Shown here piece after piece: positions 46,269 through 53,789 of a DNA stretch of 64,000 nt (positions are counted from its first letter, which is position 1; every line of letters starts with the position of its first letter). The stretch comes from Runella sp. SP2. GTDB lineage: Bacteria > Bacteroidota > Bacteroidia > Cytophagales > Spirosomataceae. The translations under genes and the position numbers were made by a program. Location of the stretch: assembly GCF_003711225.1 (NCBI RefSeq), contig NZ_CP031031.1, positions 29,031 through 93,030 of the forward strand, read 5' to 3'. Below the pieces are notes generated by a model. The model did no database searches, was not told the DNA's origin, and saw only the letters and a list, made by a program, of their open reading frames with translations.

Positions 46269-49200
46269 ATGTTTAGGATAGCTGAATCCCGTAGTAACAA
46301 CATTGAATTTTTGCTACGGCCTCGTAATTATACGCAAGTATATAATAGGCTCAAAATGTTGCTTTCGGTAGATCAGCTTGCCTTTTTTGCTCGCCCGGAT
46401 GTGCAAGGTGAGGTAACTCTATGGAGTAGCGAAACGGCAGGCAGTTACCAAATGATTCGGGAATATGCAAGCTTGGCAGAAGATGAAAAAGACCGAGTGG
46501 CCGATACGGTAGAAGAACAGAAAGCAGCTATCGTTGCGGCGCTGTCGAAATACCCGGAGTTTGAGCCCATCCTCACTACACTTTTTATATTACCTGACCC
46601 AACAGCACTCAAGGTACTGAAAAGTGGCGAGCAGCTTACCCCAATATTAACCCAATGGGGTTCTAAAAATACAGAGGTCACTATTGAAAGTGACCCAATT
46701 ACAGCTCTTATTAATCGGCCTCGCAGTACTACGGCCATCGTAACGGTTGAAGTAATTTATACAGATGGAGAGCCCGCTGCCTCGAAAGATTTATGGGTTG
46801 AATACCTTAGCGCTGAATCAAAAGAGCGCACCAATAAAGATGGCTTGTATCATCGGGGGAGGTGCAAACTTAATACTACTTTCAAGGTTTATGACCGTCA
46901 AGACAATCAACCCCTATACATCCATGAGTTTACTGTAGTGCCTGATGGCAAATACATAGTGCTATTGCCCTATTTGACTACTGCAAATATTAAAGTAGTG
47001 GATCAAAAAAACAGACCCGTAAGCGGTGTCGAGGTGCAAGTGACGTTCAATGAGATTCCACAAATTGAGATTAGTGATAAGACAGGCCAAATCGTTTTGA
47101 AAAACTTAGAAGCTGGTCAAATCGTTGTTATCACTGAAAAAGACAATCTGGAGAATACGCTTACCTACAAGTTAAAGCGAGATAAAAATGAATATGTCTT
47201 AAAAGTTTATCGGCCAGTAATGGCAGAAGCAAGCCTTCGTGTGATAGACCAAGAGGGTAACCCACAATCCAACCTATCTGTATCCTACCACTATGAAGGT
47301 GTAGAAAAAGAAGGGAAGACTGATGGGGAAGGTGCGCTGTGGTTGGGGAGCTTTGAAGCGGGCAAAGAAGTAAAAGTGTATCCTAAAAATAGACCTGATA
47401 CTTTCAAGGTATTTAGGGTAGAAGAGGGACAAAATGAATTTATATTGGAGGTATTTAATGAGCCCCCAAAATTCGTTAAGGTCAATTTGATTGACTACGA
47501 CAAAGAGCCGATTCCTGATGCTTCAGTAGGTTTTAAACATAACGGTCAAGAACTGCAATCTACTACAGATGCAGCCGGCACATTTACGATTCCTCTCGAA
47601 TGGTTTAAAGACTGGGAGAAAGTAAAAGCGACAATTGACATCAAAGTAAAAGGAAAGAAGGGCAAAGAAGAAACAAAACGATTCAATGATTCTTTTATTT
47701 TCAAGGCCGATCAACTTGAATATACAATACAACTCAAGAAAAAAAAGCCTTGGTGGCTGTTACTTTTTTTACTTTTACCATTGCTGTTGCTGATTCGATT
47801 AGAAAAAGATATCCACGTAAAAACGGTAGATGCCAAATCTCAGGGAGTTATTCGAGGAGCTGAAGTAACCTTTGCTTATACAAAAGCTTTTGTATATGAC
47901 GATGGGCATTTTTTTACGAATGATAGCCTGTCATTACGTCAAAAAAGTGATTCAAGTGGTGTAGCCTCATTTTTGCATTTGGAATATAGTGTTTACTCTT
48001 GGATTTTTAAACATTGGTCAAAAGCACAAATATGGTCTTTAGACGGATGTTATGCGTCAGACACATTGCGTACTACATTCCATGAGTTAAGTAGTGGCGA
48101 TACGCTTCGCCTTTCGATGACCCCTGTAATGGTTTCCTTAGACTTTAAGGCCGTGGACAAAGCAGATCAAGCGGCATTGCCTCAAACCAAGATAAGTATA
48201 ATAGCTGAGTTGTCCGGGATTACATATACTGATACGGCTACATCAGCATCAGATGGTCGGGTAGTATTTTATCGTCTCCCAAAATGTGGGCGGATACTTT
48301 CAGTAAGAGGCGAGCATGAAGGTTATTTCCCAGACAGTATTGTGAATAAAAATGTTGTTGTTTTGGCAGGGAGTATTGGCCTGAACAGATTATTGCAGTT
48401 GCAGCCTATTCGTAAACCCATTTCTTTTTTTGTAGTAGATTGTATTACCCAAAAGCCAATAGCAGGGGCTGTTGCGGAGATAGAGTTTGACTTTAACGGT
48501 ATTAAATCAAAGTCGCTTATACAAACCAATACGGATGGTTTGGGAAAAGGAACGTATGATGAAGCTTACGTTATTGCACTTATACATCTACAAGCTTCGG
48601 CACCGTACTATCAAGACGGTGAATTGCCGGGGCAGCATTTGGTTCAAGATTTCATTGACCCTGTTAAATTCCCTAAAGAAAAACGTACTTTCTGTTTACA
48701 ACCCAAACCCAATCCCATCGAGTTCAAGAATATAGACGAACGAACTCAACAACCATTGGCAGGGGTAAAGAATATTGTTAAGATTGTCAATGCTGCGGGT
48801 GCTGAACGCACAGAAATAATAGAAAGCAATACAGACGGAAATTTTACCATAAGTGTCAATACTGGTGATCAAGTATCAATTGTATCTCAGTTACAACCAG
48901 ATTACGAAGACAATTCCACGAAAATTCAGAATAAAGATGGGATGGGCTTAGTCAATGGCCCTCCCGAGGATAGAATTATTCCACTCAAACCGAAAGAAGT
49001 AGAAGTACTTTTCAGGACGATAGATGGAAATAGTGGACAAATACTTCCCAACACTGATTTAGTTGTTTCTGTTGATGGGCAAGTAGTGCCGCCAACTAAT
49101 AGTGGTACTGGAGAGTTTAAAGTTAAGATGCCTGTTAATGCTTTTATTTCAATTGTTGCTTCGAAGGCTGGCTATGGTTCCAACGATACAAAAGTTAATA

Positions 49201-49574
49201 ATCAACTTGCCAAGTTTTTACAAACATCTACTCAAGATGCTCGCGATATTCCATTACGGATTGTCCCTAAGCCTTGTATTGAACCACAAGAATCTGGTCA
49301 GGATATAGACTTTGAACAAAGTTACGATATGGGTACACAAAACAAGCGATTCCAAATTGAGTACAATATGTTTAGTGTACCCGATCAATTAGTAGTTTAT
49401 TGTGGAAAACAGGGAGAAAATGGCAAAATAATCTTTAATCAAGGGATGGTAACGGGGCAGGGTATAATTGACGTGGATTTAGCAGGTTGCAATTCTACGT
49501 GGATTACTGTCAAAGTAAATGCAGGTCCCAATGGTACAGAATGGAGATTTAATTTTATTTGTCCAAATAATTAG
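46269..49574 (+). CDS. Large membrane protein with repeated carboxypeptidase-regulatory/Cna-B-like beta domains
   Basis: An 1101-residue protein without a signal peptide. Residues 1-150 form a helical N-terminal domain (LLRPRNYTQVYNRLKMLLSV). Three beta-sandwich modules follow at about 150-490 (ANIKVVDQKNRPVSGVEVQV; ASLRVIDQEGNPQSNLSV). There is one membrane segment at about 495-511 (WWLLLFLLLPLLLLIRL), preceded by lysines. Then come about five further modules (IHVKTVDAKSQGVIRGAEVT; ISFFVVDCITQKPIAGAVAE; IEFKNIDERTQQPLAGV) and a C-terminal beta domain with cysteines. So similar modules stand on both sides of the membrane, which is unusual. Such folds usually serve as stalks or binding modules. 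The gene's role in the operon is unknown. Confidence 0.72.
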   Translation: MFRIAESRSNNIEFLLRPRNYTQVYNRLKMLLSVDQLAFFARPDVQGEVTLWSSETAGSYQMIREYASLAEDEKDRVADTVEEQKAAIVAALSKYPEFEPILTTLFILPDPTALKVLKSGEQLTPILTQWGSKNTEVTIESDPITALINRPRSTTAIVTVEVIYTDGEPAASKDLWVEYLSAESKERTNKDGLYHRGRCKLNTTFKVYDRQDNQPLYIHEFTVVPDGKYIVLLPYLTTANIKVVDQKNRPVSGVEVQVTFNEIPQIEISDKTGQIVLKNLEAGQIVVITEKDNLENTLTYKLKRDKNEYVLKVYRPVMAEASLRVIDQEGNPQSNLSVSYHYEGVEKEGKTDGEGALWLGSFEAGKEVKVYPKNRPDTFKVFRVEEGQNEFILEVFNEPPKFVKVNLIDYDKEPIPDASVGFKHNGQELQSTTDAAGTFTIPLEWFKDWEKVKATIDIKVKGKKGKEETKRFNDSFIFKADQLEYTIQLKKKKPWWLLLFLLLPLLLLIRLEKDIHVKTVDAKSQGVIRGAEVTFAYTKAFVYDDGHFFTNDSLSLRQKSDSSGVASFLHLEYSVYSWIFKHWSKAQIWSLDGCYASDTLRTTFHELSSGDTLRLSMTPVMVSLDFKAVDKADQAALPQTKISIIAELSGITYTDTATSASDGRVVFYRLPKCGRILSVRGEHEGYFPDSIVNKNVVVLAGSIGLNRLLQLQPIRKPISFFVVDCITQKPIAGAVAEIEFDFNGIKSKSLIQTNTDGLGKGTYDEAYVIALIHLQASAPYYQDGELPGQHLVQDFIDPVKFPKEKRTFCLQPKPNPIEFKNIDERTQQPLAGVKNIVKIVNAAGAERTEIIESNTDGNFTISVNTGDQVSIVSQLQPDYEDNSTKIQNKDGMGLVNGPPEDRIIPLKPKEVEVLFRTIDGNSGQILPNTDLVVSVDGQVVPPTNSGTGEFKVKMPVNAFISIVASKAGYGSNDTKVNNQLAKFLQTSTQDARDIPLRIVPKPCIEPQESGQDIDFEQSYDMGTQNKRFQIEYNMFSVPDQLVVYCGKQGENGKIIFNQGMVTGQGIIDVDLAGCNSTWITVKVNAGPNGTEWRFNFICPNN

Positions 49575-49609
49575 AGCCTTCGTTTTTAATCATAAACAGT
49601 TGTTGTAGA

Positions 49610-51088
49610 ATGAGAAACGTTAGCGTACTGGTATTGTTCCTGTTGAAATTTCATTTTTTAATGGCGCAATCGAGCCGATTCCAATTCTCTTTCGATGGTA
49701 AGAGTAAGGGAGTGAGTAATACGGGTTGGCAAGTTAATAAAGGAGATATTGTTTCTATAACTGCTTCTGGTGAGATAAATGTAGGCATATTTGCAAAGGG
49801 ACGAACCCCGGACGGTATTCCAAATTACAATGGAAATCGCTACAATTTATTACCATCTAAGCCGCATTGTGCCTTGATGGTTTGTGTTATTAATCAAACC
49901 GGATTAAATAAGCCTAAAGAAAATTGGGGATGGGAAGTAATAGGTAGCTGTGGCTATTTTGTCGCTCCTCAAGCTGGTGTATTGGTCTTTGATTTAAATG
50001 AAACCGATAATTGGCGTTGGGATAATGAAGCAATTAATGGGGGTTGGGCAATTAAGTTTACAGTAGCCAAGAATATGCCTGCTTCTTCTAACAATCCAAA
50101 ATTAGGGTTGTTAGGAAAATTGAAAGACAGCCCCGTATTACGAACCAGCAACAATGAAGTGGTGTACGATTGTCGCAGTTTTAGTAAAGGCAGTGATAAG
50201 ACGTGGAAAATTACTGATGAAAATGGGGGTGCTATTGGTTTATGTGTCGAAGATGCTCCTTATGTATATGAGTTTGTTGGTGGAAATTCTTTGAGCAAAA
50301 CTAATGATAGGAATGTTTATCTGGATACCAAACAACAAAAGACAGTTTTCTATAAAGGCAGGAAGCACGAATTAGCACCTAATGACCAAAGGTGGTATTT
50401 GTTGGATGATAAGAGTATTTGTGAAGGAATCTTCGAGATTAAAGATGGGGAGTACTTGGTCAACAGCAATCAATCTGACAATAAAAAGTCATTTTCAGAA
50501 ATATTACAACATATCAATAGAAATTCGTTAAATAGAGAAGCCAAAGGCAGACTTACCTATTTATGCTCTCAAACCTATAAAGTGGTATTAGACTATCGTT
50601 ACTACACTGATGAAACCGGCTCTATCTGGATGTTGAATCAGGAAATCGAAAGCGGCTTTCACAAAAATCCGAATAACACCTCGCAAGTGGCTTTAAAATT
50701 TACCAGAAAAAATCCTCAAAATTTAACTGCTTCGTTTGAATCAATACGGATTCCACTTTCTTCTAATGACAGAAAACCTTTCACTGTTGATGGTAGTAGT
50801 TACCCATATAAGTTATCATTAGATGGTAAACAGCAGCAATCAATCAATCTGATGGATACTGAATACAGAGGTTCTTATAACTTCGTCGCTTCTACTTTCA
50901 GTGCTATCAATTATGGAGATCATAAATCATTAGATATGGTATTACATGAATATTACAAAGACTATATCATCTTTCCGGAAAAATTTGGCTCTCCATCACA
51001 AGCTGAAATAATGAGTCGAAAGGTAGCTTTGTCAATCCCCTTGAAAAATGGTGAACGAACTTGCCCTTGGAAAGATCCTTGGAACTAA
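49610..51088 (+). CDS. Secreted protein with N-terminal LecA/PA-IL-like domain
   Basis: A 492-residue protein with a signal peptide ending near FLMAQ. Residues 22-150 resemble the PA-IL/LecA-like beta-sandwich: GWQVNKGDIVSITASGEINVG, then PDGIP, a hydrophobic ALMVCVINQTG strand, and a final GVLVFDLNETDN. In that family this fold binds galactosides through calcium, or acts as a general carbohydrate-binding module. Residues 160-492 are beta-rich and unassigned, with a C-terminal GERTCPWKDPWN. It is the last gene before a transposase relic, 35 bases after its neighbour, so probably the end of the operon. The ligand is unknown. Confidence 0.65.
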   Translation: MRNVSVLVLFLLKFHFLMAQSSRFQFSFDGKSKGVSNTGWQVNKGDIVSITASGEINVGIFAKGRTPDGIPNYNGNRYNLLPSKPHCALMVCVINQTGLNKPKENWGWEVIGSCGYFVAPQAGVLVFDLNETDNWRWDNEAINGGWAIKFTVAKNMPASSNNPKLGLLGKLKDSPVLRTSNNEVVYDCRSFSKGSDKTWKITDENGGAIGLCVEDAPYVYEFVGGNSLSKTNDRNVYLDTKQQKTVFYKGRKHELAPNDQRWYLLDDKSICEGIFEIKDGEYLVNSNQSDNKKSFSEILQHINRNSLNREAKGRLTYLCSQTYKVVLDYRYYTDETGSIWMLNQEIESGFHKNPNNTSQVALKFTRKNPQNLTASFESIRIPLSSNDRKPFTVDGSSYPYKLSLDGKQQQSINLMDTEYRGSYNFVASTFSAINYGDHKSLDMVLHEYYKDYIIFPEKFGSPSQAEIMSRKVALSIPLKNGERTCPWKDPWN

Positions 51089-51278
51089 TACAGATTAGAA
51101 AATGAGCTTGAAAAGCGATTATAAGTAGCGTATATTTAGAGCAATCATGTAATAAAAAATGATATAGAGCAAAGAAAAGGTATTCATGTGAAGGAAAGAT
51201 TATATATGAAATAAAATATGAATGCTGAAAGAAATGTTTAAATAAAGTGATGAATCTGTTGTAGCACGATGGATTTAA
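51089..51278. other. Non-coding stretch before the transposase relic
   Basis: About 190 bases between the lectin-domain gene and the in-frame part of the transposase relic. No intact gene, strong hairpin or promoter was seen. A reverse-strand open frame of 120 codons here overlaps the end of the previous gene and has no protein-like features. Confidence 0.4.
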
Positions 51279-51572
51279 ACCCCCTATTGGCAATATTTTA
51301 CAGGGGAAGATTATTTTCAAACCAAACAACCCTTTGATCCAAGTGAGTTTGTACGTTTTAGGAAACGCTTTAAAGAAACTGGTTTAGATTTTATTTTGAG
51401 TCAAAGCGTGGCCTTACATCCCAAGGCTAAAGACGAAGAAGAAGTACAAATTAGCACTACGGTTATGGTGAAGAACATCGCTTTACTGACCGTTGTTAAG
51501 TTACCCAAGAAAGTCATTGATAATTGCACAATAATGGCCAAGGAAGAAGACATTAAACAACGACAGACCTAA
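51279..51572 (+). pseudogene. C-terminally and N-terminally truncated IS5/DUF772-type transposase relic
   Basis: A 97-codon open stretch with no start codon in place (an in-frame TAA precedes it). It encodes PYWQYFTGEDYFQTKQPFDP, FVRFRKRFKETGLDFILSQS, then a degraded catalytic region (QISTTVMVKNIALLTVVKL) where intact homologues have DTTVQEKNITFPTDAKL, and KQRQT then stop. The first catalytic Asp is replaced by Ser. Thus this is a dead fragment of an IS5-superfamily transposase. It marks an old insertion or rearrangement between the srfB-like operon and the protease/pore-former genes, and no flanking terminal repeats were found. Confidence 0.8.
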
Positions 51573-51619
51573 AACTTTTTACTAAGAATGAATGCTAAAC
51601 ACGAAACAGGCATAATTCA

Positions 51620-53071
51620 ATGAAACAGTGGCTACTCTTTGGTTGGCTAATCATATCAACTACGGCTCTTGGACAGGAAGTTTGTATTGATGCCACCATG
51701 CTTACTACCGCTGGTGACAGCGACAATACCGTTGGACAAGCTACATACAGGGGCGATGTGAGATGGGATTTAGGCCAAAGCATTAACATAAAGTTTTTGG
51801 ATGGTTCGCCTACATTGCAGACCAAGGTAAGAAGATACGCTAACCAATGGCTCCAACATGCTAACCTTAAATTTAATTGGGTCGAAGACGGTGATGCAGA
51901 GATTCGGATCAGCTTTCGCGGTAAAGGACATTGGTCGAAAATTGGCCGCAATGCGCTTGATGTTACTGATCAGGATGAATCTACCATGAATTTACAACTG
52001 ACAGACTTTTCGGAGGAATCAGAAATCCGACGAGCTACGTTGCATGAATTTGGCCATGCTTTGAGTTTAGTGCATGAACACCAAAACCCCCTTTCTGGTA
52101 TAACTTTTAATGAAGATGCTGTTTATGCATTCTACATGGAAAAACAAAATTGGACACGTGAATCGATTAAGCATAATGTACTGGATAGATATTCTGTTGG
52201 GCATACTAACGATAAATATGATCCCGAATCAATTATGCACTACGCCATCCCAGCGAGACTGACATATAACAATGTGGAAGTCCCTTGGAATACTCAATTA
52301 TCGGATGGTGATAAATCTTTTATCAAATCACTGTATCCATTTACCGAAATGCCTGAGTCATTCGTAGTAGAACTAACCCGGTTGACGCTCGATACAGAAT
52401 TAAATGCTATTGAAGATGGCGTGCAGGGTATAAGGATTTATCCCAAGTTTAAGATAAGCAACGCAAAGGGTCGACAGCTCCGTGCTTCGGCTTACTTTTA
52501 TTACCAAAACGGTACAGCTTTGAATGATTTAAATGGCTCATATTTAACGAACGACGGTAAAGTTTCTGTTGGTAAAGATGTAACACCAGGCTACAAATCA
52601 ACAGTATACAATCTCACAGATCCTAAAGATTTTAGCCTGTTCATTCCAGATTCTGAACTACATCTTGCTGAAAATATTCGCCATCTTCTTAAGTTTTCTG
52701 TCAGCATTTGGGACGGTAATACAGAATTGGGGGAAACTGACTATTACACATTTAGCTATTTCACTGGGAAAAAGGACAAAATTTATTTCGAGAATAAAAC
52801 TAAAAAAACTGTCAAGGTAGCTATTGATTTCAAGAATTTAGAGGGTCAATGGGAAACAAAATACTGGTATAGATTGGCTCCATCTGAACGTGCTTATTTA
52901 GAGGACACGCGTAATTCTCTTTTCTATTACTATGCTTATTCTGAAGATGGGGAATGGGAATGGCCAGGTGATAAAACTTATAATACTATCAATGGTGTGT
53001 CATATGGATTTAGAGAATTTCGCTCATCTCCTGAATGGGGTAAACAGGTGGTCATTTTAACTGGAAAATAG
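51620..53071 (+). CDS. Secreted astacin-like (M12A) zinc metalloprotease
   Basis: A 483-residue protein with a signal peptide (MKQWLLFGWLIISTTALGQ). The catalytic domain covers about 20-250: zinc motif HEFGHALSLVH (H142, E143, H146, H152), the next residues EHQNP, and a Met-turn SIMHY (about 205). This is the astacin/M12A pattern, and a third His ligand is in place. An N-terminal propeptide seems short. A second beta domain (255-365) and a third (about 385-480, IYFENKTKKTVKVAIDFKN) resembling DUF1036-type adhesin modules follow. It lies four bases before the next gene. Likely an exported or surface protease; the substrate is unknown. Metzincins of this type in Bacteroidota act as toxins or matrix proteases. 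Confidence 0.88.
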   Translation: MKQWLLFGWLIISTTALGQEVCIDATMLTTAGDSDNTVGQATYRGDVRWDLGQSINIKFLDGSPTLQTKVRRYANQWLQHANLKFNWVEDGDAEIRISFRGKGHWSKIGRNALDVTDQDESTMNLQLTDFSEESEIRRATLHEFGHALSLVHEHQNPLSGITFNEDAVYAFYMEKQNWTRESIKHNVLDRYSVGHTNDKYDPESIMHYAIPARLTYNNVEVPWNTQLSDGDKSFIKSLYPFTEMPESFVVELTRLTLDTELNAIEDGVQGIRIYPKFKISNAKGRQLRASAYFYYQNGTALNDLNGSYLTNDGKVSVGKDVTPGYKSTVYNLTDPKDFSLFIPDSELHLAENIRHLLKFSVSIWDGNTELGETDYYTFSYFTGKKDKIYFENKTKKTVKVAIDFKNLEGQWETKYWYRLAPSERAYLEDTRNSLFYYYAYSEDGEWEWPGDKTYNTINGVSYGFREFRSSPEWGKQVVILTGK

Positions 53072-53075
53072 AAAA

Positions 53076-53753
53076 ATGACACAACGATTGATTGGTTATA
53101 GTTTAGGTATGATTTTACTTTTGGTATCTTTTTTGCCTGCTACGAACTTAGTCGCACAGTCCAATTGTCAGTGGTTGATTCGATATCGTGACCAACAGCT
53201 TTTTGTTGATTTCAATAGGGCATTTACCAAAGCCGAGTTGTACGGAGAGGCATGTAAAGATTTTCAACATCAGCGCGAGGCACTACTGGCCGACACTCGT
53301 TGGGTTACATCGAGCAACGGCGAATTGGTTGCACATTTGGCGCAGGTGACCAAAACCACCTGTAGTTTACTTGGAGACCTGCTCATCTTTGCACCAGCTA
53401 CGGGCATACCTACCCGAACGGTCACTACAATCTACAAACTAATAAAGACAGGAGCCACAGCCAAAAGCCTTTCTGACAACGTAGAAAAAGCTGGCTATCA
53501 GACAGTGCTGAAAACATCCAATATTGGCAAAACAGTGGTGATAGCCTGGAACTGGGCCGAAAACATTGTCAAACATCAGGAAATAGCCAACGACCGAGCC
53601 TCGTTGAAAGCCGAGGTAGCTAGGTTACTCGGCCAACTGGATCAACAATTGGCTAATACCGACATACAGCTACGCAACAGCAAAACTGATCTTGCACAAA
53701 TCGAGCAGGTAAAGCAGGGTATTGATCAATATTTACGCGAAAACTGCCCCTAA
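53076..53753 (+). CDS. Secreted helical hypothetical protein
   Basis: A 225-residue protein with an N-terminal signal (residues 1-28, ending near NLVAQ). The mature part is largely helical, with LLGDLLIFAPATGIPTRTVTTIY as a mildly hydrophobic hairpin and a C-terminal coiled coil (LLGQLDQQLANTDIQLRNSK). Three to four cysteines are present. No family is recognised. It starts four bases after the astacin gene and lies 36 bases before the MACPF-like gene, so it could be an inhibitor, chaperone or partner of either. Confidence 0.65.
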   Translation: MTQRLIGYSLGMILLLVSFLPATNLVAQSNCQWLIRYRDQQLFVDFNRAFTKAELYGEACKDFQHQREALLADTRWVTSSNGELVAHLAQVTKTTCSLLGDLLIFAPATGIPTRTVTTIYKLIKTGATAKSLSDNVEKAGYQTVLKTSNIGKTVVIAWNWAENIVKHQEIANDRASLKAEVARLLGQLDQQLANTDIQLRNSKTDLAQIEQVKQGIDQYLRENCP

Positions 53754-53789
53754 ATCAGAAGAACCTTTTCACCAAAAATACGCCTTGTT

